A stretch of 64,000 bases of DNA from Acidobacteriota bacterium (GTDB taxonomy: Bacteria; Acidobacteriota; Vicinamibacteria; Vicinamibacterales; SCN-69-37), in NCBI GenBank assembly GCA_009694745.1, contig SHUF01000005.1, forward strand, positions 1 through 64,000. The letters are read 5' to 3'. Every line of letters starts with the position of its first letter. The stretch's first letter is position 1. A program made the translations under genes and the position numbers. Below, piece by piece: positions 37,608 to 46,487 of the stretch. The notes beneath the pieces are model-generated. The model was not told the DNA's origin, searched no databases, and worked only from the letters and a program-made list of their open reading frames with translations.

Positions 37608-38735
37608 GTGAAACGTCTTCGAATCGGCGTATTACACGGCGGACGATCGGGCGAACATGAAGTCTCGATCGCATCTGCCGCCGCAGTGTTCGCGAACCTG
37701 GATCGCACGCGGTATGAACCCGTCGCCATTCGGATCGAGAAGGACGGCCGCTGGGTGCTCGCCGACCGGCCGCCCACGGCGGCGTCTGCCGCAGATGTCA
37801 TCAGCCAGATGCGCGAAGCCGACGGGCCGTCGGGTGGACGCGAAGTCCTGATGCCTGCGCGCCCAAGCGACGACACGTTGCTGCTCGTGAACCAGGATCG
37901 ATCCGCCATCACCGGCCTTGGCCTGGACGTCATCTTCCCGGTGTTGCACGGCCCCTACGGCGAAGACGGCACCGTGCAGGGCCTGCTCGATCTCGCCAAT
38001 GTCGCGTACGTGGGCTGCGGTGTGCTGGCGTCAGCCGCCGGCATGGACAAGGACGTGGCCAAAACCCTGTTCCAGGCGCGCGGCCTGCGTGTGGCGCCCT
38101 GGGTGGTGGTGCGTGCGCCGCAGTGGATCGCCGACCGCGACGCCGTGGCGCGCCGCATCAACGACACACTCACCTACCCCGTCTTCGTCAAACCCGCGAA
38201 TCTCGGATCGAGCCTGGGCATCTCGAAAGTGCACACACCCGACGGCCTCCACGCGGCGATTGATCTGGCGGCCGGCTTTGATCCGAAGGTAATCGTCGAG
38301 ACCGGCATCACGAGCGCGCGCGAGATCGAATGCGGTGTGCTCGGCAACGACACACCCGAGGCGTCGGTGCCGGGTGAGATCGTGCCCTCGGGTGAGTTCT
38401 ACGATTTCGACGCGAAGTATCTGAGCGGCGCCTCACGTGAAGTGATCCCGGCCGAGCTGCCGCACGGGATCGCCGACAAGGTGCGCCGCCAGTCGCTCGT
38501 GGCCTTTGACGCCATCGAAGGCACGGGGCTGGCGCGTGTGGACTTCCTGCTCGCCGCCTCGGGCGAGTTGTTCCTCAACGAGCTCAACACGATGCCGGGC
38601 TTCACCACCATCAGCATGTACGCCAAGCTGTGGGCCGCCACCGGCGTGAGTTATCCGGCACTCATCGATCGCCTCGTCGCGCTTGCGCTCGAGCGCCATG
38701 CACGTCAGCAACAGCGCCGCATCAGCGCGTTCTGA
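37608..38735 (+). CDS. ddl: D-alanine--D-alanine ligase
   Basis: A 375-residue ATP-grasp enzyme that makes the D-Ala-D-Ala dipeptide of peptidoglycan. Conserved parts are GVLHGGRSGEHEVSI at the start, FPVLHGPYGEDGTVQGLL near residue 108, VFVKPANLGSSLGI and the metal-binding ending ELFLNELNTMPGFT. The GTG at 37608 fits both the family start and the upstream -10 position. Confidence 0.95.
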   Translation: MKRLRIGVLHGGRSGEHEVSIASAAAVFANLDRTRYEPVAIRIEKDGRWVLADRPPTAASAADVISQMREADGPSGGREVLMPARPSDDTLLLVNQDRSAITGLGLDVIFPVLHGPYGEDGTVQGLLDLANVAYVGCGVLASAAGMDKDVAKTLFQARGLRVAPWVVVRAPQWIADRDAVARRINDTLTYPVFVKPANLGSSLGISKVHTPDGLHAAIDLAAGFDPKVIVETGITSAREIECGVLGNDTPEASVPGEIVPSGEFYDFDAKYLSGASREVIPAELPHGIADKVRRQSLVAFDAIEGTGLARVDFLLAASGELFLNELNTMPGFTTISMYAKLWAATGVSYPALIDRLVALALERHARQQQRRISAF

Positions 38736-38776
38736 CCCTCGCAGCGCGGGTCCGCGCCCCAACCGCGAAGCCGCAC

Positions 38777-38823
38777 ACCCTGTCAAGTTTTGACAACAAA
38801 TCGCATTTTGTGCTTGACAGGGT
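38777..38823. promoter_or_regulatory. inverted repeat overlapping the -35 of the peptide unit
   Basis: ACCCTGTCAAG (38777-38787) and CTTGACAGGGT (38813-38823) are perfectly reverse-complementary with a 25-base spacer. The right arm contains the TTGACA -35 hexamer. An inner GTCAA/TTGAC dyad overlaps the left arm. This is a credible operator. Confidence 0.55.
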
Positions 38824-38843
38824 TTTCATCTCATCCATAATCT
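38814..38843 (+). promoter_or_regulatory. promoter of the short-peptide unit
   Basis: A perfect TTGACA (38814-38819) is followed after 18 bases by TAATCT (38838-38843), or after 16 by CATAAT (38836-38841). Transcription should start near 38849 and reach the terminator at 39166, giving an RNA of about 320 bases. Confidence 0.65.
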
Positions 38844-38848
38844 ACATC

Positions 38849-39059
38849 TTGCGTGACGACGGACCGCTCAGCCTATCTATTGGGTACCGAGGGTCCCAGT
38901 TGAGTAACGACGAGTGAGACAAGATGCCAGGTGCGTGACGTTGACCGCGCCTGCCACGGAGCGAGGGGCACCCCACAGCGGGTCATGCGAGTCGAAAGAC
39001 CGCGACGGCTGCGGTGAGGACTAGCCCACGCGATCCCTAATGAAGGGGGGGAAAACCAC
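38849..39059 (+). ncRNA. candidate structured leader or small RNA
   Basis: About 210 transcribed bases between the promoter and the 17-residue frame contain stops in all three frames and no credible gene. One clear structural element is a hairpin with a GNRA tetraloop: GCG-A-GTC, GAAA, GAC-CGC (38987-39003, with a bulged A). I do not recognise it as 6S, SRP, tmRNA or RNase P RNA. It may be a riboregulatory leader of the peptide or an independent RNA. Confidence 0.45.
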
Positions 39060-39113
39060 ATGGCCAAGAAAGCAGCCAAGAAGGCAGCGAAGAAGGGCGG
39101 CAAGAAGCGCTAG
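39060..39113 (+). CDS. 17-residue Lys/Ala-rich peptide
   Basis: The frame reads MAKKAAKKAAKKGGKKR. It resembles one fragment of the lysine-alanine tails of histone-H1-like bacterial proteins but is complete here, with ATG at 39060, stop TAG and a purine-rich AAGGGGGGG stretch about nine bases upstream. A dedicated promoter, a 210-base leader and a strong terminator 25 bases after the stop argue that it is a real product. It may bind nucleic acid or membranes by charge, or be a leader peptide whose translation (nine Lys/Arg codons) senses charged tRNA. The function is unknown. Confidence 0.6.
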   Translation: MAKKAAKKAAKKGGKKR

Positions 39114-39138
39114 TCGCTTTTTGCACCTCAAGAGAAAA

Positions 39139-39166
39139 GGGGGCGACTGTCGCCCCCTTTTTTTTT
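39139..39166 (+). terminator. strong bidirectional terminator
   Basis: GGGGGCGA pairs with TCGCCCCC (loop CTG) and is followed by nine T. The last T residues are part of the stop codon of the convergent HEAT-cyclophilin gene. In the other direction the stem is followed by TTTTCTCTT, so it can serve both. Confidence 0.92.
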
Positions 39167-41306
39167 ACCTGAGCTCCTTGCCATCCCAGATGCGCACGCG
39201 GTCGATCACATCGTGCAGCGAGAGCTGGTCCACCACATCCATCCCTTTCACCACCTGGCCAAACACCGTGTAGCGGCCGTCCAGATGCGGCTGCGGTGAA
39301 TGGGTGATGAAGAACTGACTGCCACCGGTGTCACGCCCCGACAGCGCCATGCCCACGGTGCCCCGCAGGAACGGCAGCGCGCTCAACTCGTCAGGAATCG
39401 AAAAGCCCGGCCCGCCTTCGCCATCTCCCCGCGGGTCGCCGGTCTGCACCACAAAGTTCGGCACGAGCCGGTGAATCTGCAATCCGTTGAAAAATCCCGC
39501 CTGCGCCAGCGCGACAAAGTTGAGCGTCGTCAGCGGCGCTTCGACTACATTGAGCGCGATTTCAATGGTGCCGAGCCGTGTCTCGATCATCGCGACCGGT
39601 GTGACCGTGGGGTGCAGCAGCGCGGCTGACTCGAAGAACTCCGAGGGGTGTCGCAGCGGCGCGGGCCGCGTGGGCGCAGCCGTCGCGTCGCCCAACCCCT
39701 GCAGCAGCTCCGCCGCGCGCAGGCGCACCGGCCAGTCGCGATCCGCCAGCGCCCGCGTGAGCACGGCCACAGCCGGCTCACCGCCGATGGCGCCGATCGC
39801 GCCGATCGCGCCCAGCGCAGCAAGGCGCGCATCGGTGGCCGCGTCGCTTAGGCTCCGGTCATACGCCTTCGCCAGTGCTGCGGCCGACGCCGCGGTCTTG
39901 CGCTCACCCATGAGGCGCGCCGCGGTGGCCCGCACGACGTAGTCGGGACTCTCAAGCGCCGCGACAAGGCGTGCATCCAGACCCGGCGCGCCGGCGCGCG
40001 CCAGCGCCGAAAGCGCCGGTCCGCGCACGCGCTGATCCTGGTCCTCGGTCAATTCGATGAGGCCCGACCGCACGCGGTCCGGTTCAAGCGTGCCAAGTGC
40101 CGTGGCCAGCGCCGATCTGACCCTCCACTCGCGATCGGCGCCAAGGCCCGATCCCACCAGCAGGAAGCGGTCGGGGTCGATGCGGGCGGCGCCGGCAATC
40201 GCGGCGGCGCGCACCTGCGGGCGCGCATCGGCCAGCCGATCGATCATCGCGTCGAAACCGCTCGGGTCTTCGGTCGCCGCGAGTGCCGTCATCACTTCTA
40301 GTATCAGCGTCGTCGGGAACTTCGGCGTGGCGAGCAGCCGCAACAACGACGCAGCCGCTGGTGCCGACCCGCGCCGGCCGAGCGCGCGAATCGCCGCCGT
40401 TCGCACACGCACGTCCACCGCAGGATCCAGCGCGAGTTTCTGGGCCAGCGCGAGTCCGTCCGGCGTCGCACTCACACCGCGCAGCGCGAACACCGGCGTA
40501 TACACACCGGCACTGTGGGCCAGCACCTCGAGCGCGGGTGCGGCGCGCGGGTCACCCACCCGCTGCAACGCATACGCCACCGGCCACCACGCCGTCGCCG
40601 GACGCCCGTCGGCCGTCAAGACGACGCGCGCCAGTGCATCGAAGTCGCGCAGGCGCGCCAGCGCGAAGATCGCCAAGCGGCACGCTTCCAGTTCGGGCGT
40701 TTTGGTATACGCCTCATCATCGGGTGCGAGTGCGGCCATCTGCGGAATGCACGAGGCAAACGCCTCAGCAATGGCCGCCGCTGCGGGTAAGCGAAACGCA
40801 CTCGCCACCGGGGCAGACACTTGCGCGCCAATCAGGCCCAGGCCCTCGGCCGCGCGACCGCGCACTGTCGGATCGGTGTCAGCCAGAAGCCGGCGCAACG
40901 GCTCGGACGCTTCGACACCACCGATCAGTCCCAGCGCAAACGCCGCGTGCCCGCGCACGGCCGGCTCGGCATCCAGCAGCGCAGCCGCCAGCGCCGACCC
41001 ACCTTCGGGGATTCCAACACGGCCGATCGCCAGGGCCGCACGCCCGCGCACCACGGGATCAAGGTCGAACAACAGCGACACGAGGTCCGCCTGCCGCGCA
41101 GGCCGCGGCACCACCGGCGTCACCACCGCTTCGGTCGTCACACCCGGGTCACGAAGCACACGCTGAGCCTCAAGCCGAAGGAGCCACGATACCCGCTGAT
41201 CGAGGGGCACCGGCGGCACCACTCGCTCGGGCGGGGCCACGACAGGCGCTGTGGCACACGACACGGCGAACAACGACAACAGCAGCAGGCTGGCGATCTT
41301 CACCAC
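39165..41306 (-). CDS. HEAT-repeat lipoprotein with C-terminal cyclophilin domain
   Basis: 713 residues. A signal peptide with lipobox-like AVSC (residues 14-17) anchors it in the envelope. Residues about 70-540 are HEAT/PBS-type repeats (for example DLDPVVRGRAALAIGRVG, DAEPAVRGHAAFALGLIG). Residues about 555-713 are a cyclophilin-type peptidyl-prolyl isomerase with IHRLVPNFVVQTGDP, GMALSGRDTGGSQFFIT and DGRYTVFGQVV, so the active site looks intact. It may be an envelope folding factor with a protein-binding solenoid. The start is GTG 41306 or 41303. The combination is unusual; cyclophilins usually stand alone. Confidence 0.85.
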   Translation of the reverse strand: MVKIASLLLLSLFAVSCATAPVVAPPERVVPPVPLDQRVSWLLRLEAQRVLRDPGVTTEAVVTPVVPRPARQADLVSLLFDLDPVVRGRAALAIGRVGIPEGGSALAAALLDAEPAVRGHAAFALGLIGGVEASEPLRRLLADTDPTVRGRAAEGLGLIGAQVSAPVASAFRLPAAAAIAEAFASCIPQMAALAPDDEAYTKTPELEACRLAIFALARLRDFDALARVVLTADGRPATAWWPVAYALQRVGDPRAAPALEVLAHSAGVYTPVFALRGVSATPDGLALAQKLALDPAVDVRVRTAAIRALGRRGSAPAAASLLRLLATPKFPTTLILEVMTALAATEDPSGFDAMIDRLADARPQVRAAAIAGAARIDPDRFLLVGSGLGADREWRVRSALATALGTLEPDRVRSGLIELTEDQDQRVRGPALSALARAGAPGLDARLVAALESPDYVVRATAARLMGERKTAASAAALAKAYDRSLSDAATDARLAALGAIGAIGAIGGEPAVAVLTRALADRDWPVRLRAAELLQGLGDATAAPTRPAPLRHPSEFFESAALLHPTVTPVAMIETRLGTIEIALNVVEAPLTTLNFVALAQAGFFNGLQIHRLVPNFVVQTGDPRGDGEGGPGFSIPDELSALPFLRGTVGMALSGRDTGGSQFFITHSPQPHLDGRYTVFGQVVKGMDVVDQLSLHDVIDRVRIWDGKELR

Positions 41307-41339
41307 CCTATCCTAGCCGGTCGCCGTGAACCCGGCTGG

Positions 41340-41345
41340 TATACT
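41340..41345 (+). promoter_or_regulatory. TATACT -10 element before the deoxynucleoside kinase
   Basis: TATACT ends ten bases before the GTG at 41356, which supports that start rather than the upstream GTG at 41326. Confidence 0.5.
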
Positions 41346-41355
41346 CCCGCACACC

Positions 41356-41994
41356 GTGGAGTTTCGCTACCTCGCGATTGAAGGACCGGTGGGGCTGGGC
41401 AAGACGAGCCTTGCCGACCGGTTGGGCGCGAGGCTCGACGCCACGGTCATGCTCGACGATACTGAAAACCCGTTTCTGGCAGATTTCTATGCCGGCCGGG
41501 CCGGGGCCGCATTCCAGACCCAGCTCTTTTATTCGTTGGCCCGCCACCGTCAGCAAATGGATCTGCGACAGGGCGATCTCTTCAGCCAGGTAACGGTCTC
41601 CGACTACATTTTCGACCGCGAGCGCATCTACGCCCACCTGAACCTGGACGACAACGAGCTCTTTATCTACCAGCGCCTCTACGAGCTCCTGGCGCGCGAC
41701 CTCCCGCAGCCCGACCTCGTTGTCTTTCTACAGAGTCCGACCGACGTCCTGCGCGGACACGTGCGCGGGCGTGCGCGCCACGCAGAAGACGACCCGGCGC
41801 CCCCGTCTGAACGGTACCTGTCGGATCTGAACGAGGCCTACAATCACTTCTTTTTTCACTACACGGCCACTCCCCTGCTCGTCGTGGAAACATCGCAGTT
41901 TGACCTCTCGTGGGGTGATGACGCGCTTGACGACCTGTTGCGCCAGATTAAGTCGATGACCGGCGGCACCCGGTACTACGTGCCCCGCGGCTGA
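41356..41994 (+). CDS. deoxynucleoside kinase family protein
   Basis: A 212-residue P-loop kinase that phosphorylates deoxynucleosides (dGK/dAK/dCK type). Walker A is IEGPVGLGKTSLADRL at the N-terminus. The substrate region is DRERIYAHLNLDDNE, and the lid region has the arginines RGRARHAED. The GTG at 41356 starts the chain right before the P-loop strand; GTG 41326 would add ten residues but place the -10 hexamer inside the gene. It is 15 bases before accD. Confidence 0.88.
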   Translation: MEFRYLAIEGPVGLGKTSLADRLGARLDATVMLDDTENPFLADFYAGRAGAAFQTQLFYSLARHRQQMDLRQGDLFSQVTVSDYIFDRERIYAHLNLDDNELFIYQRLYELLARDLPQPDLVVFLQSPTDVLRGHVRGRARHAEDDPAPPSERYLSDLNEAYNHFFFHYTATPLLVVETSQFDLSWGDDALDDLLRQIKSMTGGTRYYVPRG

Positions 41995-41997
41995 TGC

Positions 41998-42003
41998 TAG
42001 AGT
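41998..42003 (+). promoter_or_regulatory. extended -10-like element before accD
   Basis: TGC followed by TAGAGT (41998-42003) ends six bases before the accD ATG. No Shine-Dalgarno is seen for accD, so initiation on a leaderless transcript is plausible. Confidence 0.4.
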
Positions 42004-42009
42004 GATCCC

Positions 42010-42897
42010 ATGGCGTGGTTCAAGAAACCCCGGAAACCCATCGAGCCGCAGGGCGACAAGTCCAGCCGCGTGCCCGAAGGGCTCTGGGTCAAGTGTCCGT
42101 CCTGCAATCAGGTGATCTACAACAAGGAACTGCTCGCCAACCATCAGGTCTGCCCCAAGTGTGTACACCATTTCCGCATGAATGCGGCCGACCGCCTCGC
42201 GCTGTTGTTTGATAATGCGCGGTGGACGGAGTACGACTCGGACCTGAAATCGACCGACCCGTTGAAGTTCACCGATACCAAGCCCTACCGCGATCGGCTG
42301 GCCGCCAGCATCCGCGCCACCGGACGCAAGGACGCGGTGGTGACGGCCAGCGGCACCATCGACGACCTGCCCACGATGGTGGCCGCCATGGAATACAGCT
42401 TCATCGGCGGCAGCATGGGCGTGGTGGTGGGCGAGAAGATCACGCGCGCCATCGAACTCGCCATCACCCGGCGCATCCCGGTCATCGTCATCTGCTGTTC
42501 GGGTGGTGCACGCATGATGGAAGGCACACTGTCGCTGATGCAGATGGCGAAGATCAGTGCGGCGCTGGGCCGGCTCGATCGCGCGGGCCTGCCCTTCATT
42601 TCAGTCATGACCGACCCCACCACAGGAGGCGTGACGGCCAGCTTCGCGATGCTCGGCGACCTCAATATTGCGGAACCGAAGGCACTGATCGGTTTTGCCG
42701 GCCCGCGCGTGATCGAACAGACCATTCGCCAGAAACTGCCGGAAGGATTCCAGCGCAGCGAGTTCCTGCTCGAGAAAGGCATGATTGACGTCATCGTCGA
42801 CCGGCGCGACTTGAAGGCGGCACTCGGGAATGCACTCCGCATCATGTCGGGCATGGCACCGGGCGCCGAGCCCGTGCCGGCGCAACTCGACGCCTGA
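42010..42897 (+). CDS. accD: acetyl-CoA carboxylase carboxyltransferase subunit beta
   Basis: 295 residues. An N-terminal zinc ribbon (CPSCNQVIYNKELLANHQVCPKC, four cysteines near residues 28-50) precedes the crotonase-like domain with GGSMGVVVGEKI, CCSGGARMMEG and DPTTGGVTASFA. With AccA it transfers the carboxyl group from carboxybiotin to acetyl-CoA, the first step of fatty-acid synthesis. The accD-folC order is a widespread bacterial pair. Confidence 0.97.
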   Translation: MAWFKKPRKPIEPQGDKSSRVPEGLWVKCPSCNQVIYNKELLANHQVCPKCVHHFRMNAADRLALLFDNARWTEYDSDLKSTDPLKFTDTKPYRDRLAASIRATGRKDAVVTASGTIDDLPTMVAAMEYSFIGGSMGVVVGEKITRAIELAITRRIPVIVICCSGGARMMEGTLSLMQMAKISAALGRLDRAGLPFISVMTDPTTGGVTASFAMLGDLNIAEPKALIGFAGPRVIEQTIRQKLPEGFQRSEFLLEKGMIDVIVDRRDLKAALGNALRIMSGMAPGAEPVPAQLDA

Positions 42898-42898
42898 T

Positions 42899-44170
42899 TT
42901 GGCTGACACCGTCCGCCAGTGGTTGTTGGGCCTCGAGGCCGCCGGTACCATTTCGCTGGGGCTGGCGCCGATGCAATCGCTGCTTGCCAGCCTGGGACAT
43001 CCGGAAACGTCGTTCACGGCCATCACCATCGCGGGCACCAACGGTAAGGGGTCCGTGTCCGCAATGGTCGAGCGAGGTCTTCGGGCGGCGGGCTGCCGGA
43101 CTGGGCGCTACACGTCGCCGCATCTCGTGGATGTGACCGAGCGGGTGGTCGTGGACGGCCAACCCGTACCCGACGGGGCGTTCGACCATGCGGCCACGGT
43201 CGTGCGCGCGGCCGCGTCTTCACAGGCCACTCCGCCAACCTTCTTCGAAGCCACCACCGCGATCGCCCTGGTGGCCTTTCGTGCGGCCGGCGTTGATGTG
43301 GCCGTGCTCGAGGTGGGTCTGGGAGGCCGGCTTGACGCTACAAACGCGGTGGACGCGCCGCTGGTGGCCATCACCAACATCGGCCTCGATCATCAGGACT
43401 ACCTGGGTCACACCATCGAGGCCATTGCCGGGGAAAAGGCGGGCGTGATCAAGCCCGGCGCGTCGGCCATCCTAGGCCGGACGAGCCAGACGGCAATTGA
43501 CGTGATGTCGCGCGCGGCAGAGCGGGTGCGAGCGTCCGTCACCCTGGCCCCGGATGGGGTTGTGGCGGATGCGGTCATCGGGATGCACGAGACCACGCTG
43601 AACCTGACCACGCCGGTACGCGCCTACGGACGGCTGCGGGTCTCACTGCTGGGCCGGCATCAGGTGGACAACGCCGTGACGGCGGTCCGAACGCTTGAAG
43701 CGGCGCAGGCGCTTGGCATTGCCCTGGTCGGCGCTGACGTGGTGCGCACCGCACTGTCGGATGCGCGCTGGCCGGGACGGCTCGATTGGCGCCGCTGGCG
43801 CGGTCACGAGGTGCTGGTGGATGGCGCGCACAATGCGGATGGCGCGCGCGCACTGGCCGCGTTTCTACGCGAAACCGTCCGAACGCTCGTCCCCATCGTC
43901 ATTGGCATCATGAGAGACAAAGCGATCGCCGAGGTCATCGACGCCCTGGCGCCGTCGGCGTCGGTGTTTGTGTGCACGACATGTGCGGCCCCGCGCGCAG
44001 CGACGCCCAGGCTACTCGCCGACGAAGCGGCACGCGTGGCGCCGGGTGTGCCGCGCGTGGTCGCCCACACGCCACTGGCTGCGCTTGAGGCAGGCGCTCG
44101 ACACGGGGAGCCGATCGTGGTGGCGGGATCACTGTTTCTGGCAGGAGAGATACTGCCGATGCTCGCGTGA
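42899..44170 (+). CDS. folC: bifunctional folylpolyglutamate synthase/dihydrofolate synthase
   Basis: A 423-residue Mur-ligase-like enzyme that adds glutamate to dihydropteroate and folates. The P-loop is ITIAGTNGKGSVSAM near residue 42, followed by TGRYTSPHLVDVTER and VGLGGRLDATN, with VDGAHNADGARAL in the C-terminal domain. The start is uncertain: TTG 42899 lies one base after the accD stop and gives a normal N-terminus. The frame upstream of it is only the accD overlap. Confidence 0.93.
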   Translation: MADTVRQWLLGLEAAGTISLGLAPMQSLLASLGHPETSFTAITIAGTNGKGSVSAMVERGLRAAGCRTGRYTSPHLVDVTERVVVDGQPVPDGAFDHAATVVRAAASSQATPPTFFEATTAIALVAFRAAGVDVAVLEVGLGGRLDATNAVDAPLVAITNIGLDHQDYLGHTIEAIAGEKAGVIKPGASAILGRTSQTAIDVMSRAAERVRASVTLAPDGVVADAVIGMHETTLNLTTPVRAYGRLRVSLLGRHQVDNAVTAVRTLEAAQALGIALVGADVVRTALSDARWPGRLDWRRWRGHEVLVDGAHNADGARALAAFLRETVRTLVPIVIGIMRDKAIAEVIDALAPSASVFVCTTCAAPRAATPRLLADEAARVAPGVPRVVAHTPLAALEAGARHGEPIVVAGSLFLAGEILPMLA

Positions 44171-44176
44171 TATTCT
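44171..44176 (+). promoter_or_regulatory. extended -10 element before lptD
   Basis: TGA (the folC stop) precedes TATTCT, which ends ten bases before the ATG at 44187. No Shine-Dalgarno is visible between them. Confidence 0.4.
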
Positions 44177-44186
44177 GGCCCACCGC

Positions 44187-46487
44187 ATGTTTCGATCCCT
44201 CATTGTTTCGTGTCTGTTGGGCGCGGCGCTGGCGGCGTGGCCGTCGCGCGCGGCCGCGCAGATCACGATCGGTGGCTGCCAACTGGTGTTCACTGATGCC
44301 GGCGACTCCGCAGACAAGACCCGCCGGGAGCTGCGCGGCCGACCCGGAAATCCCGTTGAGATCCGATGCGGCGAAATGCTGCTGATTGCCGACGAGGTTG
44401 ACCACCTCGTGATCGAAGACCGGTTGCTCACGCGTGGAAGCGTGGTATTCCAACAGGAGGGGACGCGAATTGCCGCAGACCGCGGTGAAATGAACCTCAA
44501 GACGCGCACCGGCTTCTTTGAGAACGCCAACGGCACGTTGCAGTTGACCGACCGCAAGATCGACAAGACACTGTTCGGGACGCAGGAACCCGAGGCAATC
44601 TTTTCGGCCAACCGCATTGAGAAGACTGGCCCCCGCACCTACAAACTCACCAGCGCCGTATTTTCTGCGTGTGTGCAGCCCAATCGCCGCTGGGAGATTA
44701 CGTCGAGCCACCTGACCTTCACCGTGGACAAGTACGCGATCATGCGCGGCGCCGTCCTGAAGGTGAAGGAAGTCCCGATCCTCTATCTGCCGTTTTTTTA
44801 TTACCCGATCCAAGAAGACAATCGCGCTACTGGATTCCTGATGCCTTCCTACGGCTCGTCGTCGTTCCGGGGCTTCACGTTGAGCAACGCGTTTTTCTGG
44901 GCGATCAACCGCAGCCACGACGCCATGATTTACCACGACTGGTTTGCCAGCAGCGGACAGCAGTTCGGCGCGGACTACCGGTACGTGGCCGGCCCCAACT
45001 CACGGGGCGACGCAAGCGTGTCCACGATTCGCGAAAAGGAACAGGTCGGCGTCAACGGAACGGTGACGTCAGCGGCGCGGCAATCGTTTGCGGTCCGCGG
45101 CAACATCTCGCAGACGCTGCCGGGCCGCATCCGCTTCCAGGCGCGCGCCGACTACTTCACCGACGTGACCGCGCAGCAGTTGTACCAGGTAGATTTGGCG
45201 GCGTTCTCACGACGATCGCGGTACTTCGGCGCCGATGCCAGCGGCAACTGGGGCCGCCTCAGGTTCTTCGCCCAGGCGGAACGCAGCGATGTGTTTTACG
45301 GTTCGTCGGCGGCCAGCAACCGATACAAGCCACGCGCCAGCCTCAGCATTTCCGAGGCCCCCATCGCGGGGACGAAGATTACACTTGGCGCCTCGCTCGA
45401 TACGATCAACGCCGAACGATTCGACGACGTGGATCGGCCAGAGACACGGACGGCGGTCAAACGTCATGACGGACAAGTGACGCTCCGCATCCCGCTGGCG
45501 ATCGGATCGGCCCTGACGTTTCGCGGCACCGTCACGGCACGACGCACGGAGTGGAACACCTCGCGCGATCCGGTGACGGGCAAGTTCGTGGACACGCCGC
45601 TGAGACGCAATCTTCTCGAAATGCGTGGCCAGATGACCGGACCGACCTTCACGCGAGTGTTCAACACACCCGGCAACGGGTTCTCCGACCGCTTCAAACA
45701 CGTCATCGAACCGTCGGTGACAGTCACTCGAACCTCGGCGTTCGACCAATTCAGCCAGGTGGTGCAGTTCGACCATGTGGACACCATCCTTGGCGGCGAC
45801 ACGAAGGTGACCTACGGCATCGTGAACCGTCTGCTGGCCCGGGTGCAACAGGGGGAAGGACCGCGCACCGCGCGAGAGATCATGAACGTCGAGGTCAGCC
45901 AGACCTACTACAGCAACTCGCTCGGCGCGTCGTATGACCAGAACTACCAGTCGAGTTTTGGCAACTTGTATTACTACCAGGCGCCGCCCAGCAAGCTGTC
46001 GCCCTTGCGCGGCACCTTCAACTTCACGCCAACGGACGCGGTGGGCGGAAGATTCACGGTGGAGTACGACACCCAGTTTCGCGCGGTCCGCAATTACAGC
46101 GCGTCAGTGAATACCTCTGGCTCGGCCTTTGATCTGACAGCCAACTGGACGAAACGGCAGGTCATCCCCGGGCTGCAGGGATACAGCAACCCGTTGAACG
46201 CCGATCACTTCATCTCGGTTTCCTCACGCGCGAGGAAACCCAATGGCGGCGCGTCGTTCGGCTACAGCATGACCTACGATGTGTTGCGCGAACGCAGGCT
46301 GCAGCAGCGCATCGGCGCTGTGTACAATGCGCAATGCTGCGGCGTATCGGTGGATTATGCCGTGACCAACCTGAAGCACCTGGGATTGCAGAATGACCGG
46401 AAATTCAGCTTGTCGCTGACGCTGGCCGGTGTCGGGTCGTTCTCAAACCTGCTGGGCGCGTTCGGAAACAACGAGATTGAGCGATGA
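44187..46487 (+). CDS. lptD: LPS-assembly protein LptD
   Basis: 766 residues. A signal peptide (about 1-23, ending AAAQ) is followed by an OstA/LptA-like periplasmic domain (about 55-190; GSVVFQQEGTRIAADRGEMNLKT contains the family's 'xxxADRxEyn' pattern). The large C-terminal beta-barrel begins near YLPFFYYPIQEDNRATGFLMP. It inserts lipopolysaccharide into the outer leaflet with LptE. It shows the organism has an LPS-type outer membrane. It overlaps rfbB by four bases. Confidence 0.93.
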   Translation: MFRSLIVSCLLGAALAAWPSRAAAQITIGGCQLVFTDAGDSADKTRRELRGRPGNPVEIRCGEMLLIADEVDHLVIEDRLLTRGSVVFQQEGTRIAADRGEMNLKTRTGFFENANGTLQLTDRKIDKTLFGTQEPEAIFSANRIEKTGPRTYKLTSAVFSACVQPNRRWEITSSHLTFTVDKYAIMRGAVLKVKEVPILYLPFFYYPIQEDNRATGFLMPSYGSSSFRGFTLSNAFFWAINRSHDAMIYHDWFASSGQQFGADYRYVAGPNSRGDASVSTIREKEQVGVNGTVTSAARQSFAVRGNISQTLPGRIRFQARADYFTDVTAQQLYQVDLAAFSRRSRYFGADASGNWGRLRFFAQAERSDVFYGSSAASNRYKPRASLSISEAPIAGTKITLGASLDTINAERFDDVDRPETRTAVKRHDGQVTLRIPLAIGSALTFRGTVTARRTEWNTSRDPVTGKFVDTPLRRNLLEMRGQMTGPTFTRVFNTPGNGFSDRFKHVIEPSVTVTRTSAFDQFSQVVQFDHVDTILGGDTKVTYGIVNRLLARVQQGEGPRTAREIMNVEVSQTYYSNSLGASYDQNYQSSFGNLYYYQAPPSKLSPLRGTFNFTPTDAVGGRFTVEYDTQFRAVRNYSASVNTSGSAFDLTANWTKRQVIPGLQGYSNPLNADHFISVSSRARKPNGGASFGYSMTYDVLRERRLQQRIGAVYNAQCCGVSVDYAVTNLKHLGLQNDRKFSLSLTLAGVGSFSNLLGAFGNNEIER

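Noticed and set aside
38849..39059. Known housekeeping RNA (6S, SRP, tmRNA or RNase P) in the leader
   Set aside because: None of the conserved segments I know for those RNAs is present; left as an unassigned candidate.
39060..39113. The 17-residue frame as the broken start of a longer histone-H1-like protein
   Set aside because: A strong terminator follows the stop codon within 25 bases and no further Lys/Ala coding remains in any frame before it.
40057..41166. 369-codon plus-strand open frame opposite the HEAT-cyclophilin gene
   Set aside because: Ser/Ala/Arg-rich shadow of the repeated HEAT units on the other strand.
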